A program made the position numbers and the translations under genes. Positions 1 through 11,688 of a stretch of DNA of 64,000 nt are shown here, in pieces. The notes under the pieces are model-generated. The model was not told where the DNA came from. It worked only from the letters and a program-made list of their open reading frames with translations, and did not search any database. How positions within the stretch are numbered: position 1 is the first letter of the stretch; the number at the start of each line of letters is the position of its first letter. This stretch comes from Argopecten irradians (lineage: Eukaryota > Mollusca > Bivalvia > Pectinida > Pectinidae): contig NC_091149.1 in the NCBI RefSeq assembly GCF_041381155.1, positions 16,136,609 through 16,200,608 on the forward strand. The letters run 5' to 3'.

Positions 1-167
1 CGGCTAGTATTAGCGTATAGTGACCAAGTCTAGCAAGTGTAAATATATTCATAATAAATTACCATTTGTACCAATCAGTAGTGATATCTGACCTCTCACA
101 AGAAAGATGATGTGTATAATAACTATATCACATTATTTTTTTTTTAAATAAATAATCCTGTCATTGC

Positions 168-1797
168 AACAAGAGGCCCATGGGCCTTAATGGTCACCTG
201 ATATTTGATACAAAATAGTTATGTGATTTTCTAGCCAACTGATGTCGTTTGTTCACGAAATAGGAACATACATCTAATAAGTCTACATACAAAGTTTCAT
301 TAAGCTTGCAATTGGTGCATATGTACTCACATTACCTTGTGCACAAGGTTAATAATTATTATTGCAAATGGTAAATAACTCCGTAAATAGGATGAAAAAG
401 TCGAATCAAGCTGATTTTCAAACTCGTTCGAGATATTTCCAATGCTAGTCTATATTCAAAATTTCATTAAAATCCAATCATATTTACTCAAGTTATCATG
501 TTCACAAGATTCAGTGATTATAATTACAGAGGGCATTAACTCCATAAGTGGCAATTTAGTCAAGCTGATATTCAAACGCGATCTTCCGATATCTTTCCAA
601 TGTTAGTCTACATAATAAGTTTTGATGAAGCTAAGTGCATGTTTATTCAAGTTATCATGTTCATAAGATTAAATAATTATAATTGCAAAGGGCAATAACT
701 TCGTAAGTTATTTTCTAATCGGGTCGCATTTCGATTTGTCTGAGATCCTTTCGATTGTAGTCTAAATACAAAGTTTCATGAAGCTGAGTGCACATTTATT
801 CAAGTAATTGTATTCACAAGGTCCAATTATAATTATCAGTGCAAAGGGAAATAACTCCATAAATTACCATCGAATCAGGATGATTTCGAGCTCGTTCAAG
901 ATCTTTCCAATGTAAGTCAAAAATACCAAGTTTCATTAAGCTTGGTTTTTTATTTATTTAAGTTATCGAGTCCACAAGGTCCAATAATAATTATTAGTGC
1001 AATTAAATCAGTCGAATCAAGCTGATTTTCGAACTCATCTCAGATATTTATTATGTTAGTCTATATGCTATATTTTATTAAGCCCGGTTTATATTTACTT
1101 AAGTTGTCGTGTTCACAATGTTCAATAATCATTTTTGCAAAGGGCAATAACTTCGTAAGTTACGATCGAATGGGGTTGATTCTCGAAGCCGTCCCAGATG
1201 TATTTAATATTAGTCTACATATAAAGTTTCATTGAGCTTGGTGCGTATTTATTCATTTTATCGCGTTCAAAATATCCAATGATAATTAATAGTGTAAAGG
1301 GCAATAACTCCGTAAATTACCGTCCGAGATTGTTCCAATGTTAGTCTTAACACAAAGTTTCATTAAGCTCGGTTTATATTTACTACATTTATCGCGTTCA
1401 CAAGGTCAAATAATACTAGTCATTAGTGCAAAGGCGATAACTCCGTACATAACATTCGAATTAAGCTAATTTTCGAACTCGTCCGAGACATTGCAATGTT
1501 AGTCTACACACAAAATTTCATTAAGCTCTGTTGATATTTACTTAAGTTATCGTGTTCACAATGTCCAGTAGTGCTTATTAGTGCAAAGGTCAATAACTCC
1601 GTAATTGACAGTCGAATCAAGCCGATTTTCGAACTAGTCCAAGATTTTCCCAATGTTAGTCTGCAAATAAAGTTTCATGAAGCTTGATGAATATTTACTT
1701 CAGTTATCGCGTTCACAAGGAAAAGTTAACGCACGACGACGGACAAAAGACTATCGCATTAGCTATAGGTCACCATGACCTATGGTCAGGTGACCTA
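168..1797. mobile_element. Pearl/Helitron-like non-autonomous element with ~160-bp tandem core
   Basis: The left end reads caacaagaggcccatgggcc followed by TGGTCACCTGA. The right end has a short ACGG-like run (gcacgacgacggac) and then a hairpin-forming tail containing ggtcaccatgacctatggtc and TCAGGTGACC, the reverse complement of the left motif. The core is about ten diverged units of roughly 160 bp. Each contains variants of gcaaagggcaataactccgt, ccaatgttagtct, aaagtttcattaagct and gttatcgtgttcacaaggtc. This layout (conserved ends, tandem core, short microsatellite, hairpin 3' end) matches bivalve Pearl elements, which are regarded as Helitron-like. It has no coding capacity. Family assignment is from general knowledge. 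Confidence 0.75.
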
Positions 1798-2230
1798 AAA
1801 TGCTGAGTGAATGTCCGTCCCGAATTTTGGTCCTATTCTTACTGCAAATTTTCTTGAATAAGAAGATATTCCATGCAATTTGCAGTTAAAATAGGACCAA
1901 AATGCGGGTTGCAAATTCACTCGGCAATTTAAGTTTGACATGCTAATTAACCTGACGAAAATTAATCATATCTTAACGCTCACAAGAAATAAATTCTAAA
2001 TTTGGTATGTCTCCGAGTGTCGTCTTAATTATCACGCAGTTGACTTACTACGTCAGAATACACGACATGTTGTTTTAATCTGTGCTGTCACATGTATGTA
2101 GATATATAGATTTTTAGATTGATTTTATTTTTGTTTCGGAAATCTTATTTCCAAAAATATTAAGTTAAACAAAGTATTCTTATTTTATGTAACGATTTGT
2201 AAATAAAAAATAAATATATTTGGAACTTAC

Positions 2231-2432
2231 TGACGATTTTCTTCCTCAATCACGTAATCGATGATATCCTTAGGGTAAGATATTTCTCCTTTCCACCATT
2301 TCGTCAGATATTCGCGGTTCTGTGGAGCATAGTCAGATAGGAAGATCTCGTCTACATAATTACTTGCTGATATCACCGTATAAATCGCTGGTCCAGTTCC
2401 AATATCTAGGAGACGCTTTCCACGGATGTCGC
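2231..2432 (-). CDS. Orphan exon 2 of an NNMT/PNMT-like N-methyltransferase
   Basis: This 202-nt exon encodes the SAM-binding core of an NNMT/PNMT/INMT-type methyltransferase, including the motif I stretch LLDIGTGPAIYTVISA and the downstream DYAPQNREYLTKW block. The predicted protein is the same as exon 2 of the complete gene at 14839-15040. The acceptor (tatgtgcag) and donor (gtaagt) are intact. It lies inside the left copy of the segmental duplication. A matching exon 3 would fall left of the window. I could not find a matching exon 1 to its right before locus A, so it may be a broken gene copy or an alternative exon reachable only by read-through splicing from locus A. Exon identity is certain; gene status is not. 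Confidence 0.7.
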
Positions 2433-3495
2433 CTGCACATATTTCAGAAAACAAACTTGTAATTCATAATAATCACAAACATACACCCTTTTCGTTGAGA
2501 TTGGTTTATTTTGACACGTTTTGTTTTGTTTGAACTTAGCTTTTTATTTAACATTAATAGCAATAAAAGAATATATAGTGGCTTAACCAAATAAAGGTAG
2601 GACTTATCTATGTTGAGCGTTTCAACTGTTCAAACAACTATGTATAAAATCGGTACGAAGTCGTAATTAACCGTACTTCAATTGGTGATTTGCGCCTCCT
2701 TAAAACTTACCCGACTCGCACTAGCTATAGGTATGTACATGAATTACTAGTGATATCTTGCTAGCGTATAAATCACTTTGTTTGGTGCACTCGAATATGC
2801 ATGATGGTCAACCTAAGGTATTAAAGTTTACTGATAACCTGTTGTGTATGGCTTGTACATTTTGACAAAATGTGCGCAAAAACAGTAAACCAATAAAAAT
2901 GTCATGTTCACTGGAGCATATTGCAGCGAATATTTGGCCTACCAGTCTTTAAAAACATATACATTAACTTATTTTTCACCTTGTAAATTCCAGTTAAAAC
3001 CTATACGACAAAGATATCAAGATAAAAAAAAAAACATTTTAAAAATCATTACTGTTCATATTATACTTTTAAAACACACGAAACTATGAATATGAAACAA
3101 AGACTGGTTTTGAGAAAAATCACTGATATATCATTTGTAAATTTTTTAAATGTTTTTTGGAAAATATAACGCAAAACACAATGTGTACTCATTCGTAGTT
3201 TATAATTAAAGTTTACGTTGATTGTTTTATAGAGGTTCCCCTACAAGTGACTGTTGTTAATCATGTTTTATTAAACTCGAGTTAGTTAGTTTTCAAACTT
3301 TGAAAAGACACGAGCTTTAGCGTGGTGACCATTTTCTAGTCTTCATTGATGTATGTGTGATGTATGTACACAATGTGTAGTGATATTTGTCCGTCATAAA
3401 ATATAGTGCCTAAATAGAGAGAACTAGCAACTACCTGTTAAACAGTAAATGCAATGCTATTTAAAAGAAAATGTGCTATGAAAAGTAACCTGAAT

Positions 3496-4998
3496 TATGT
3501 TCTCAAATGTTAATCTTTAAATGATAAGGATGTTAAAACTGGTTATTAAAGATTGAATAATATCAATATTAGCCCGCTCATGTTGTTAATGTGAATTGTT
3601 TGTCTGATAATTCGGTTGTAGCTCATAACTTCTTGAAAATCCTGGGTGGAGGAAAAAACCTTAGATTATTAATTAGGGCTCTCTTTAGTAAAATTTTTAT
3701 AGTCTCTTATCATAGAGTTTCACGAGAGATAGAGGATTTGGATCACTGCTTATTGACCTTACTCATGTATAAAATTGGCTAATATTTGTGAGAGACAATT
3801 TGACTGCGCGTAGTTATGAAGATCCCCCCTTTTGAGTTATCTCCATAAAAGTTGTCAATAAAAACAATAGCCGATACCACAATGATCAGGGAAGAATTAT
3901 AAGGAAAACCTCAGTTTCGCTAGATGTGATGCTCCTCATGTGTACTATAACTTATACCAGTAATAAAATGTTTATCAAACTGATATTAAATTATCTATAA
4001 TATTTTTGAATTATTAATGTATTTTTTACAATAATATGCAGTTTTTCTGGAATTACAGTAGAATACATGGTAACTGTGAAACTGGTCGATGTCTAATTTG
4101 GCTCGCTACTCTGGTCTATTCTGAATTGTATTGTTTGTTTGTCATTTTCTTTCTTGATTTATAGTACATTGATTTGAAAATCTGTATTAATCCAGAAACC
4201 CTCCTATTCAGCCAGAGATGTACAGCAATGGTTTGTAAAAAAAATCCTGAAAAATTAAATGATGGTCTCTGTGCATCCAGAAGGGTGTGAAAATTCAATA
4301 ATTGTGACTGATTTCAATGACATTGGTTGATTATACCAGGGTTCTTGGTGACAATGATATGCCATATAGTTAGGTTGTTATATGAAATAGAGTTGGATAT
4401 ACTCATCCCTGGTCACATAAAACAAATCTTTGGCGTAACAGGGGCTACTCACTCACAACTAACAATATACAAAAAACTGCTTGACTCTGTAAGGAAAAGA
4501 GAAGCAGAACGACATACAAGAACTGCTTGACTCAGTAGGAAAGAGAAGCAGACAAGCCTTAAGAATTTAGTAGCTGGTGGCTAAATTTCGGAGCAAACTT
4601 TACTTCTGTAAGTTGCTGAGAAGACCCTTGACTCTGAATCGAAGCGAATCATGAGAAGCGACTTGACTCAACATGAAGAAGTTTGACTAGGACAAACTTG
4701 ACTCCCAAAAGCAGCTAAAGAAAGCCCTTGACTCTGAGTAAAAATGACAGTCACTCATGAGAAGCGCTTTGACTTGTGCAGGAGAAGTTTAACCTCTTAT
4801 AAAGCTACATATATATACAAAACAAACTAAAATTTGTTTTTTCAGTATAAATCATATAAAAAAGTATATATAAGAGAATAAAAATTCTATTGGGGGAAAA
4901 TTCCCCGAGAATTTAAAGCCAAAAAGGAATGAGTAAGATTGTTGCGAGTGAGTGCCCCCAATATAAAAAGATATAGCAAGATATATATATAGATAAAT
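3496..4998. other. Non-coding stretch between duplication and DIRS element
   Basis: I see no supportable gene. At 4475-4555 there is an imperfect 46-bp tandem repeat containing aactgcttgactc and gagaagcag, and ttgactc-type motifs recur to about 4790. The segment next to the recombinase frame (about 4790-4998) probably belongs to the 3' end of the DIRS element, but I could not find its terminus. Confidence 0.4.
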
Positions 4999-5999
4999 TT
5001 AAACGGACATGTCTAATTGTGCCATATGAATGGTTTTAGGATCAGTATGTATATATCTAGTAAAACAGTCAGAAGACCATCGACCCAAGGTTTGAATCAC
5101 ATGGTCTTGAACACCAGCAGCCGCTGCTGAAGTCGCTGCTCCAATCCTGAGAGAATGACCATTGTAGTCTAGATTATTCAAACCTATGCGAGACAAGAGG
5201 TCTTTAAGAAAACCAATAAAGGTGTGACGCATCAAAGGTTTGTAAGAAACAAAATCATTAACAAATAAGGGGGACATAGAAGTAGCCCCTTGAGAGCGTC
5301 GCATTTCTAAATATTGAACCATAGTTCTCACAGGGTATAGCAAGTTGTTCGCAAAAATGTTTATATACACACCCTTACCAAACGGATCTGTTTTAGACAT
5401 ACGTAAAAACAATGTAAATTTAGATAAATCTTTGAACACATTAATGTCACACACGCGTATAAAATGTGAATCGCTAGTCTGTCTACAGGTGAACTCTCCA
5501 CATCGCATAAAACCGTAAAAAGCCGTAAGAAAAATAGAACTTAACATTAAATCTAACATGGGAGTAAAGACTCCTAGGGGACTGGTAAGTGTAAAACACA
5601 TGTGCTGCAGCAGTTTAAAAGTGATAGGTAGTCTCTGAATAGTTACAGTAGCCTGTGTTTTCTTGATCCCTCGCAAAATGTAATGTAATCTAAGCGTATT
5701 ACCAAGTGGATCACCGAAATTGTTCTTGATATAGTGATACCGAATGCCTGCAAGATAAGCTTTAATAGTGTCAAACTTTAACTGCAAGGCCTGATGACAG
5801 TGAGTCACGAATAAGATAAGGAGATCTTCGTTGATAGCAGGTAGGGAATTCGAGGCACACTGAATACCTCGCATCAACACAAATGTTCATTGTTAAAACC
5901 AGACTTATACGTAGCCTGAGTCTTGTCACTAAGAGCAGCCTCCCACAGACAATCCACTGCACCGATTAGTTCATCATCAGGGACGTAGCTGGTAGACAT
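4999..5999 (-). pseudogene. DIRS tyrosine recombinase (YR), one frameshift
   Basis: The frame 4999-5880 encodes 293 residues of a phage-integrase-fold tyrosine recombinase. Visible catalytic signatures are the first Arg in YGFMRCGEF, the H-x-x-R box HSLRIGAATSAAAAGV, and the C-terminal LGRWSSDCFTRYI with the likely nucleophilic Tyr. The N-terminal arm continues upstream in another frame from an ATG at 5997-5999 (MSTSYVPDDELIG...) and joins near 5884. The span of 1001 nt is one short of a multiple of three, so a single-base deletion explains the break. The start overlaps the end of the RT-RNase H frame by 34 bp. In DIRS elements this enzyme recombines the circular cDNA into the genome. Function of this copy depends on whether the frameshift is real. 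Confidence 0.88.
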
Positions 6000-7638
6000 G
6001 GAACCGGAAGTATATCTGCCTGAGGAGCCAGCCTCCGGAATCTGGACATCTGGAAGCGAGAGATAGCATCCGCGATATTATTACTTTTACCAGGTATATG
6101 AACAGCATGAAGCACAAAGTTATGTAAAGCAGCATGGAAAGTAAGTTTACGAACAAGTCTCTCATGATGCTACACACTTTAGACCTCCCTTTGGTGATAA
6201 TTTCTACAGTAGCCTCATTATCCCAATGAAAGAGAATGCGCTTTTGACCCCATTGATGACCCCATAACACACATGCCATTACAATAGGGTAAAGTTCGAA
6301 AAGGGCCATAGACGTGTCCCCTGCTTTTAGCTCGTCAGGGAAAATACCCTGAAACCACTTATTTACATAAATCCCACCGAACGCCTCACGAGTAGCGTCT
6401 GTATACAGATGAAGATCGGCGGCTGTAGTGATATGATCGTCCAGAAAGAAAGACACGCCATTCCATCCTTTGAGAAATTGAGACCACATGTGTAAATCGG
6501 ATCGACATTCAATGTTAAGTTTCACACGGAAGTGTAATTCACGCACAGTTGTAGAAAGAGTAATGAGATGAGAAACGAATGATCGACCGGGCTTGATACA
6601 ACGACACGCAAAATTCATGTGACCTAAAAGACTTAAAAGTTCACGTTTAGTACAAGATTTCTTGTGTTTGAAATCATCAACAAATTCGATGATACGTTGA
6701 ATTTTTTCATACGGAAGGCGTGATTCACAAGAACGAGAGTCTAAGTAGACACCAAGGTATTCAAGTGACGTGCACGGACCTACTGTCTTGTGAGCGCCGA
6801 TAGGAATATTAAGATTCTTGAAAACAGATATAAAGCGTTCCATAGTTGCTGTAGCATTGGTGGTAGTAGGTTCAATAACTAAAAAGTCATCTAACAAGTG
6901 TAAGATGTTGTTGATATTGTAGTTGTTTTTAGCTATCCAACACACCGCACGAGAAAGACAGTCAAACAATTTTGGGCTAGAACGACTACCAAATACGAGC
7001 CGAGTGAAGAAATAAAACTTGTCTTTCCACATAATGCCATGATATGGCCATAGGGACGGGTGGATAGGTAAGAGTTTGAAGGCATCTGTAATATCAGTTT
7101 TCATAAGCCACGCCCCTACGCCACAGCGTTTGATAATGTGTATAGCATCATCGATAGTCACATATTTTAACGAACAAGTGATTTTGTCTATCAAACTATT
7201 TAAACTGGGATTATCGACATCTTGATGTGGCGCAGATAGATCGACGATGAGACGTTTCTTTTTAGAGTACTTATGTTCTGCCAAACCGATCGGATTTATT
7301 CTATAATCCCGAAAGGGAATCTTGTCAAAAGGGCCAATAAGATAACCTTTCTCTACTTCCTTTTCCACTAAAGCTGTAACACTGCAGGGGTCATTTAACG
7401 CTGACTTTAAGTTTTTACAAATAATGGAATATTTTGGTAAAAATTGAAGTCCGGTGTCGAAACCATGCGTTAATCCATGGATAAGATGTTTAATATGGTG
7501 GAGCTTTAATTCATCCTGCAACGCATTAATATTGATAGGCGTCGAAACTGAAACTTGTGCTATTTCTTCTTCTTTTGACCTTGGCGACTTTCTAAAGGGC
7601 AAATGTATTTTGAGTGGTTCTCCTTGCACACTAGACAC
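5966..7638 (-). pseudogene. DIRS reverse transcriptase-RNase H, one 2-nt frameshift
   Basis: The open frame 5977-7638 (553 codons) contains RT motif A in LMKTDITDAFKLLPIHP, motif B in FGSRSSPKLFD, and motif C as LLDDFLV, the LDD variant seen in DIRS elements. The RNase H domain follows with LYTDATREAFGGIYVN, the ALFELYPIV block and HWDNEATVEII. Near 6158-6163 an extra 2 nt in an agaga run shifts the frame. Reading through it restores a typical DIRS C-terminus containing HAVHIPGKSNNIADAISRFQ and a stop at 5966-5968. The N-terminus overlaps the gag-like frame by 79 bp. The conserved tail beyond the shift argues for recent damage or an error in the sequence. Confidence 0.9.
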
Positions 7639-8885
7639 ACGTGACTAAACTGGCAGAAGTTGGATGAGCAACCGAAATTCCCGTTGAAATTATTGCATAT
7701 TTCTTTACCGTCATGCAAAACTCGAGGTCGACCTTTAGAATCGGTTGTAGTGGAAGATTTGGTATTCTTATGATGACTAGATGGTTGACCATGAGTGCTC
7801 TGCTGTTTTCTATCCTGGGCAGTTGAGGGGCAGAAATTAGTAGTGTGCAAAGTGCTGCCACACATACCGCAGGCTATTGGCATTTGATTAGCAAATATAT
7901 TGCAAAATAAAGTATTGTCCCGTACAGACCAGTCAATTTTCTTATTGTTGTACAACAAGTGAGAAGCTGCCCTCAAGGAGAATTGCCGATGATACTCGTA
8001 AAAACCAGAGTTGTATTTAGTACCCATGTCGACAATGTCGCGTTCATAAAGGTCCAGCTCGACACGCCTGTGAGGGTGTACAGTACACATCACTTGTTTA
8101 TAAACACCGAACGCCAGAATAAATTCGTTTAGAGTCAGAGTTCTGCTAAGCCTCGCATCTTGTTTGTCAGGGCTACAATTGTTCATATCGCTCTGGCCAT
8201 TGTAATAAGGAATAAGTAGAGCTGCGAGATTTACATCCCGACCGGTAATGATTTGTTTACGTATGGCTGGAGACACAGTCTCTACCAAAGGCAAGGACTC
8301 AGAAACGTAACCGAATCTAGAACGCTTAGCAATCTCACCTGCCGTATTGTTGAGGCTGTCAGCATTCATCTGGCGGTATGCTGAATCTAAGCTGTATTCC
8401 TCTGATTCTTGACGCGAATGTTCATGCCGATCGCGAGAGACTGTCAAATCAATGCTACCGCTAGGTAAGTCCATGTTACGTTCCAAGGAAGCTGGTTGGC
8501 TTAAACTAGGTCTGCGATCCATAGTAACATTAGAAAGTTTCTGTTCGATGCGCGTATAAGCATCTTGGAGTGTGGATACACTTTCGGCCAAGGTAGTAAT
8601 AGTTTCGAGCATTCTACTCTGTAGTTCATTTCCTGTTTGGCGGCCATCTTGGAGCGAAGCATTGTGGGTTGGCTCCGGGGTATCATGGGATACCGCACCT
8701 CTCGGGGCCGCTTGTGTCATTGCAGATTTGATTTTTCGTACAAGAGCCATTCGTTTCTCTCCACTTGAGAAAGATATATTGCGTCGCGAAAGCTCTGCCT
8801 TCAATCTAGCTTTAGTCCAGTTTTCATACAACTCGGGATCATACGGAGTTGGTCTTGATTTTCTCTGTCCACGCTTGGGCGCCAT
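7560..8885 (-). CDS. DIRS gag-like zinc-finger protein
   Basis: This intact frame of 441 residues starts at an ATG (8883-8885) with a basic MAPKRGQRKSR leader. A SAP-like segment (about residues 15-50, YDPELYENWTKARLKAELSR) follows, then a low-complexity coiled segment (about 90-125). The C-terminus is rich in Cys/His: one finger-like CGMCGSTLHTTNFCP, then a CCCH/CCHC-type cluster around CNNFNGNFGCSSNFCQFSH and CLVCKENHSKYICP, ending in a Lys run. Cys-rich C-termini of this pattern are usual in DIRS ORF1 proteins, which are thought to bind element RNA. It is the 5'-most frame of the element. Confidence 0.82.
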   Translation of the reverse strand: MAPKRGQRKSRPTPYDPELYENWTKARLKAELSRRNISFSSGEKRMALVRKIKSAMTQAAPRGAVSHDTPEPTHNASLQDGRQTGNELQSRMLETITTLAESVSTLQDAYTRIEQKLSNVTMDRRPSLSQPASLERNMDLPSGSIDLTVSRDRHEHSRQESEEYSLDSAYRQMNADSLNNTAGEIAKRSRFGYVSESLPLVETVSPAIRKQIITGRDVNLAALLIPYYNGQSDMNNCSPDKQDARLSRTLTLNEFILAFGVYKQVMCTVHPHRRVELDLYERDIVDMGTKYNSGFYEYHRQFSLRAASHLLYNNKKIDWSVRDNTLFCNIFANQMPIACGMCGSTLHTTNFCPSTAQDRKQQSTHGQPSSHHKNTKSSTTTDSKGRPRVLHDGKEICNNFNGNFGCSSNFCQFSHVCLVCKENHSKYICPLESRQGQKKKK

Positions 8886-11267
8886 GATGTTCGAAAAAAC
8901 GTAAACACAAAGTCAAAAGTCCTTGAACTAGGAAGTGCGTCAAATCCAGGCATACAAGGCCGATTAGTTTATAGGAGGCAGTTTACGATTCTGAACACAG
9001 CCATGTTAGTTCGTAAAATCGGAGGATCCAAGCGATCGATCCAGAATAGAATAGGTCTTGAACAAAGTTCGTAGCGAACAAAGGAAATTTACTGCACAGC
9101 TAGATGAAGTTCTCTGCCATCGTAATTGTCCGTATAGAACACAATTCAGTCTAAAGAGCAAAGCACATTAAACACAGTTGATAATCACGTAGTAGTTGTA
9201 GAAACGATCTTCTATAATTTGAGAGTAGTTAATGAGAAATAATACGACGATAGATCAGACTGACCACAAGAGCTGGAGGCAAAAATCTGAATGACGTCAT
9301 CCAATACTCACATCCCCCTCTAGAGCCTAATGCTGATTGGTCAACATAAAAATCAAAACTCATTAGCATATAAATAAATCAAAACAAAAACCTGATCGCT
9401 CTTCATACCGAACGTACAAAAACTAAATATAAAAAGAAATACATGCATTGATACATGCACACAAACTTAAAAGATTATATATTGTAGATGACAGAGCTAA
9501 ACAAACGTTATGTATAAACCAAAATTTAATCATACACATTAAATTATCATTATATATATTCTCGTTAACCCTAAAGGGTCTATTATAGCATTCAATTCAA
9601 TTTAATTGATAGTATGCTGTGACAGCATTTGTACCTGTATAACCTAATAAATACAGTAAAGTCTACCAGTCTACTGGACCCCATGTGCTTTTCTTTCAAT
9701 AATAATAATAAACTTACATTTTTAATCAAAATGCGCTTATTCTTGTAATTGAAATGATATTGATTTTTTCCTCATATTAAAGACAGTGTATACTTACTGT
9801 TTTGTATTTTTTCCCCTTTATTTTTCTTTGAGGAGAGGAAAGGGGGTAATTTTTTAATCATGTACTTTGCTTAAATGTAAAGTAAGTCCCTATCTATATA
9901 AATATAGAATATGTGTATTCCAAACATGGATCAAAACAATACCCCTTAATTAACTCCCTTATACCAGCCCCTCCCAAAACCTACATATAGCTAGCTATTG
10001 TATGTGTATTTCGACACCCTGACAACTATTCTGTCTGAACTGTTTCACCTTCAATTTAACTAACATCCTTGCTCAGGTATGCATATTAGTCCAACAGGAC
10101 TGCTATAGACAAGGATTTGGTTACCTGAATGAACGTACGTAAAACCATAGATCAAACTTATATACTATATTTACTGGTAAAACCTTCATGTATAATCTAG
10201 CTAGAATAAATGTGCCTACTTCTCCACTGTATCTTTCAAATTAGTTTGTGAATAGTTAAGTTTTAATATCTAAATGGTTTTACTTAATGAGACCACATTA
10301 CAATAGTTTTGATTAATTAAGCTGTCCGCTTTGGAAAAAAAGATTTGTTTCATGTAATTACGTACAATCAAGTATTAGAACTGAAAAAATTCCAATAGAA
10401 AAACATTAAAAAATCTGATGATGGATATTTAATACGCAGTAAATCAACATTGTAAATACTAAAACTAAATGAATGATGTTGTATCAAGCATTTTCTAAAT
10501 AAATGTATTAATTAAAGCTAGATAATACGCAGACAGAAGAATCCAGAATCGAACATTTTGCAATTTTCGGTGGATGTCAGGAAATCAGAGGTTAAGATAT
10601 TGTCGTCGGTTTCTCGCAAAAATGACGACAATTTTATAAGCACACGTCATAATGTGATTGTTTTGACGCTGAGTATGTGCAAGCTTGGAACATATACTCC
10701 ATATCTAGATATGAATGTATTTTATATTGTTACCCGATATGATACATGTATTGTCTCTCCTCAGTGATAATCGTCACGTAAACAAAACACGTCAGACAAA
10801 ATACACATTTATTATTTAATTGATGTCCTTTATATTTCATGTTTGTCTTCACCACGTCTTCAATATAGTTGCAATAAAAACCCATCGCCATTTCGCATCT
10901 TGACTCGATTAAATTCCTATAAATTTATATCAACTATGATCGCTATCGCAAAGACACTGGTCCTACACCGTATACACCGGATTTCGTGCGCACACTGCAC
11001 ATTGTGTAACGTTGTGCAGTCACACATGGCATACATCAAAAACGCTCGTACTAAGATGTAGTAATAGTTCATACACGTCTATCATTCAACTTCCGGTTCA
11101 CTCTTTCTGTAAATATAATTTTTCTTTCATTTGTGGATACCAATGTCTGACATAGTAGGTATATGTTTACTTTAGTGGGATTACGGTTCCCTCATATCCT
11201 CTGTTTGATAATAACATACATTGTAATCAATAGAAAAATTGCAAACGGCAAAAATACATTTATTCCA
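8886..11267. other. DIRS 5' flank and intergenic DNA
   Basis: About 500 bp next to the gag start (8886-9400) is less AT-rich than its surroundings and probably forms the 5' leader of the DIRS element. From about 9400 to 11267 the DNA is AT-rich with no ORF showing domain content. Small frames of 69-72 codons at 10.5-11.4 kb have no recognisable motif, and one overlaps methyltransferase exon 3 on the other strand. The segment just below 11268 is the 3' flank of methyltransferase locus A. Confidence 0.4.
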
Positions 11268-11688
11268 TTAATTTTTCCTCGCAACAATGTAATAATACCC
11301 TTCAGCATCCCAGTATTTATCACCAATAGCAGATATTTCAATATACGACAATATACTGAATCCGGCATCTAGCACTGTTTGCTTTACTTCATCTTTCGTA
11401 AAAGACTTCCCAGGAAACTTGTATTCCCCCACCTGGTAATAAGTTGCTCCGAAATCGCAAGAGAAAATTAAAAACCCGCCTTCATTGAGTACACTAGAGA
11501 CGTTTTGTATGCAACGTTGAAATTCAGTAATATTTTGTGCAACTTCATCTAAGCAATGTCCCGAAACTATGACATCAAATTTATTGTCGTTGATGTCAAA
11601 TCCTAGTGGTTGTTTCGACATGATGTCAATGGGATAAATCCCTTTTACTTTTTCTCTTATTTCATCTTCTCTCTGTTTTGTAGTCATG
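11268..11688 (-). CDS. Locus A, coding exon 3
   Basis: This exon encodes the C-terminal half: residues after HMTTKQREDEIREKVKG, the conserved FDVIVSGHCLDE strand, the GGFLIFSCDFGATYYQVG region and the terminal YYYIVARKN. The acceptor is ttttccag. The codon aligned with the TGA of locus B is GGA (Gly) here, in CDFGATYY. Confidence 0.92.

Larger units (their letters stand above)
40..3495. repeat. Segmental duplication, copy 1 (partner 12634-16097)
   Basis: This block of about 3.46 kb matches 12634-16097 in direct orientation with only scattered substitutions and small indels. One example is a 20-bp stretch present near 14447-14466 and absent near 1860. It carries a Pearl-like element, an orphan methyltransferase exon 2 and flanking intron sequence. 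Similarity begins near position 40 and stops abruptly after the shared sequence ctgaatt near 3495; beyond that point the copies are unrelated. Boundaries were read by eye and are good to about 10 bp. Confidence 0.93.
4999..8885 (-). mobile_element. DIRS-like tyrosine-recombinase retrotransposon (coding span)
   Basis: Three overlapping frames on the minus strand give the canonical DIRS order: gag-like (7560-8885), RT-RNase H (5966-7638) and tyrosine recombinase (4999-5999). The first pair overlaps by 79 bp and the second by 34 bp once frameshifts are read through. No integrase, protease or LTR pair was seen, as expected for DIRS elements, which integrate with a tyrosine recombinase. The RT-RNase H frame carries a 2-nt insertion and the recombinase frame a 1-nt loss, so this copy is probably inactive unless these are sequencing errors. 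I did not find the inverted terminal repeats or internal complementary region; the true element extends beyond the given limits on both sides. Confidence 0.9.

Noticed and set aside
1053..1235. 60-codon frame, repeated at 13640-13822
   Set aside because: It lies inside the Pearl-like tandem core. The repeat structure explains it and the units do not keep the frame.
168..1797. CRISPR-like array from regular repeats
   Set aside because: Units are about 160 bp, diverged throughout with no spacer pattern, and the window is eukaryotic.
4327..4530. 67-codon frame with a hydrophobic start
   Set aside because: It ends in a 46-bp tandem repeat, shows no splice-consistent extension and has no recognisable motif.
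8572..8904. 110-codon plus-strand frame opposite the DIRS gag-like frame
   Set aside because: It is antisense to a frame with clear zinc-finger motifs and has no domain of its own.
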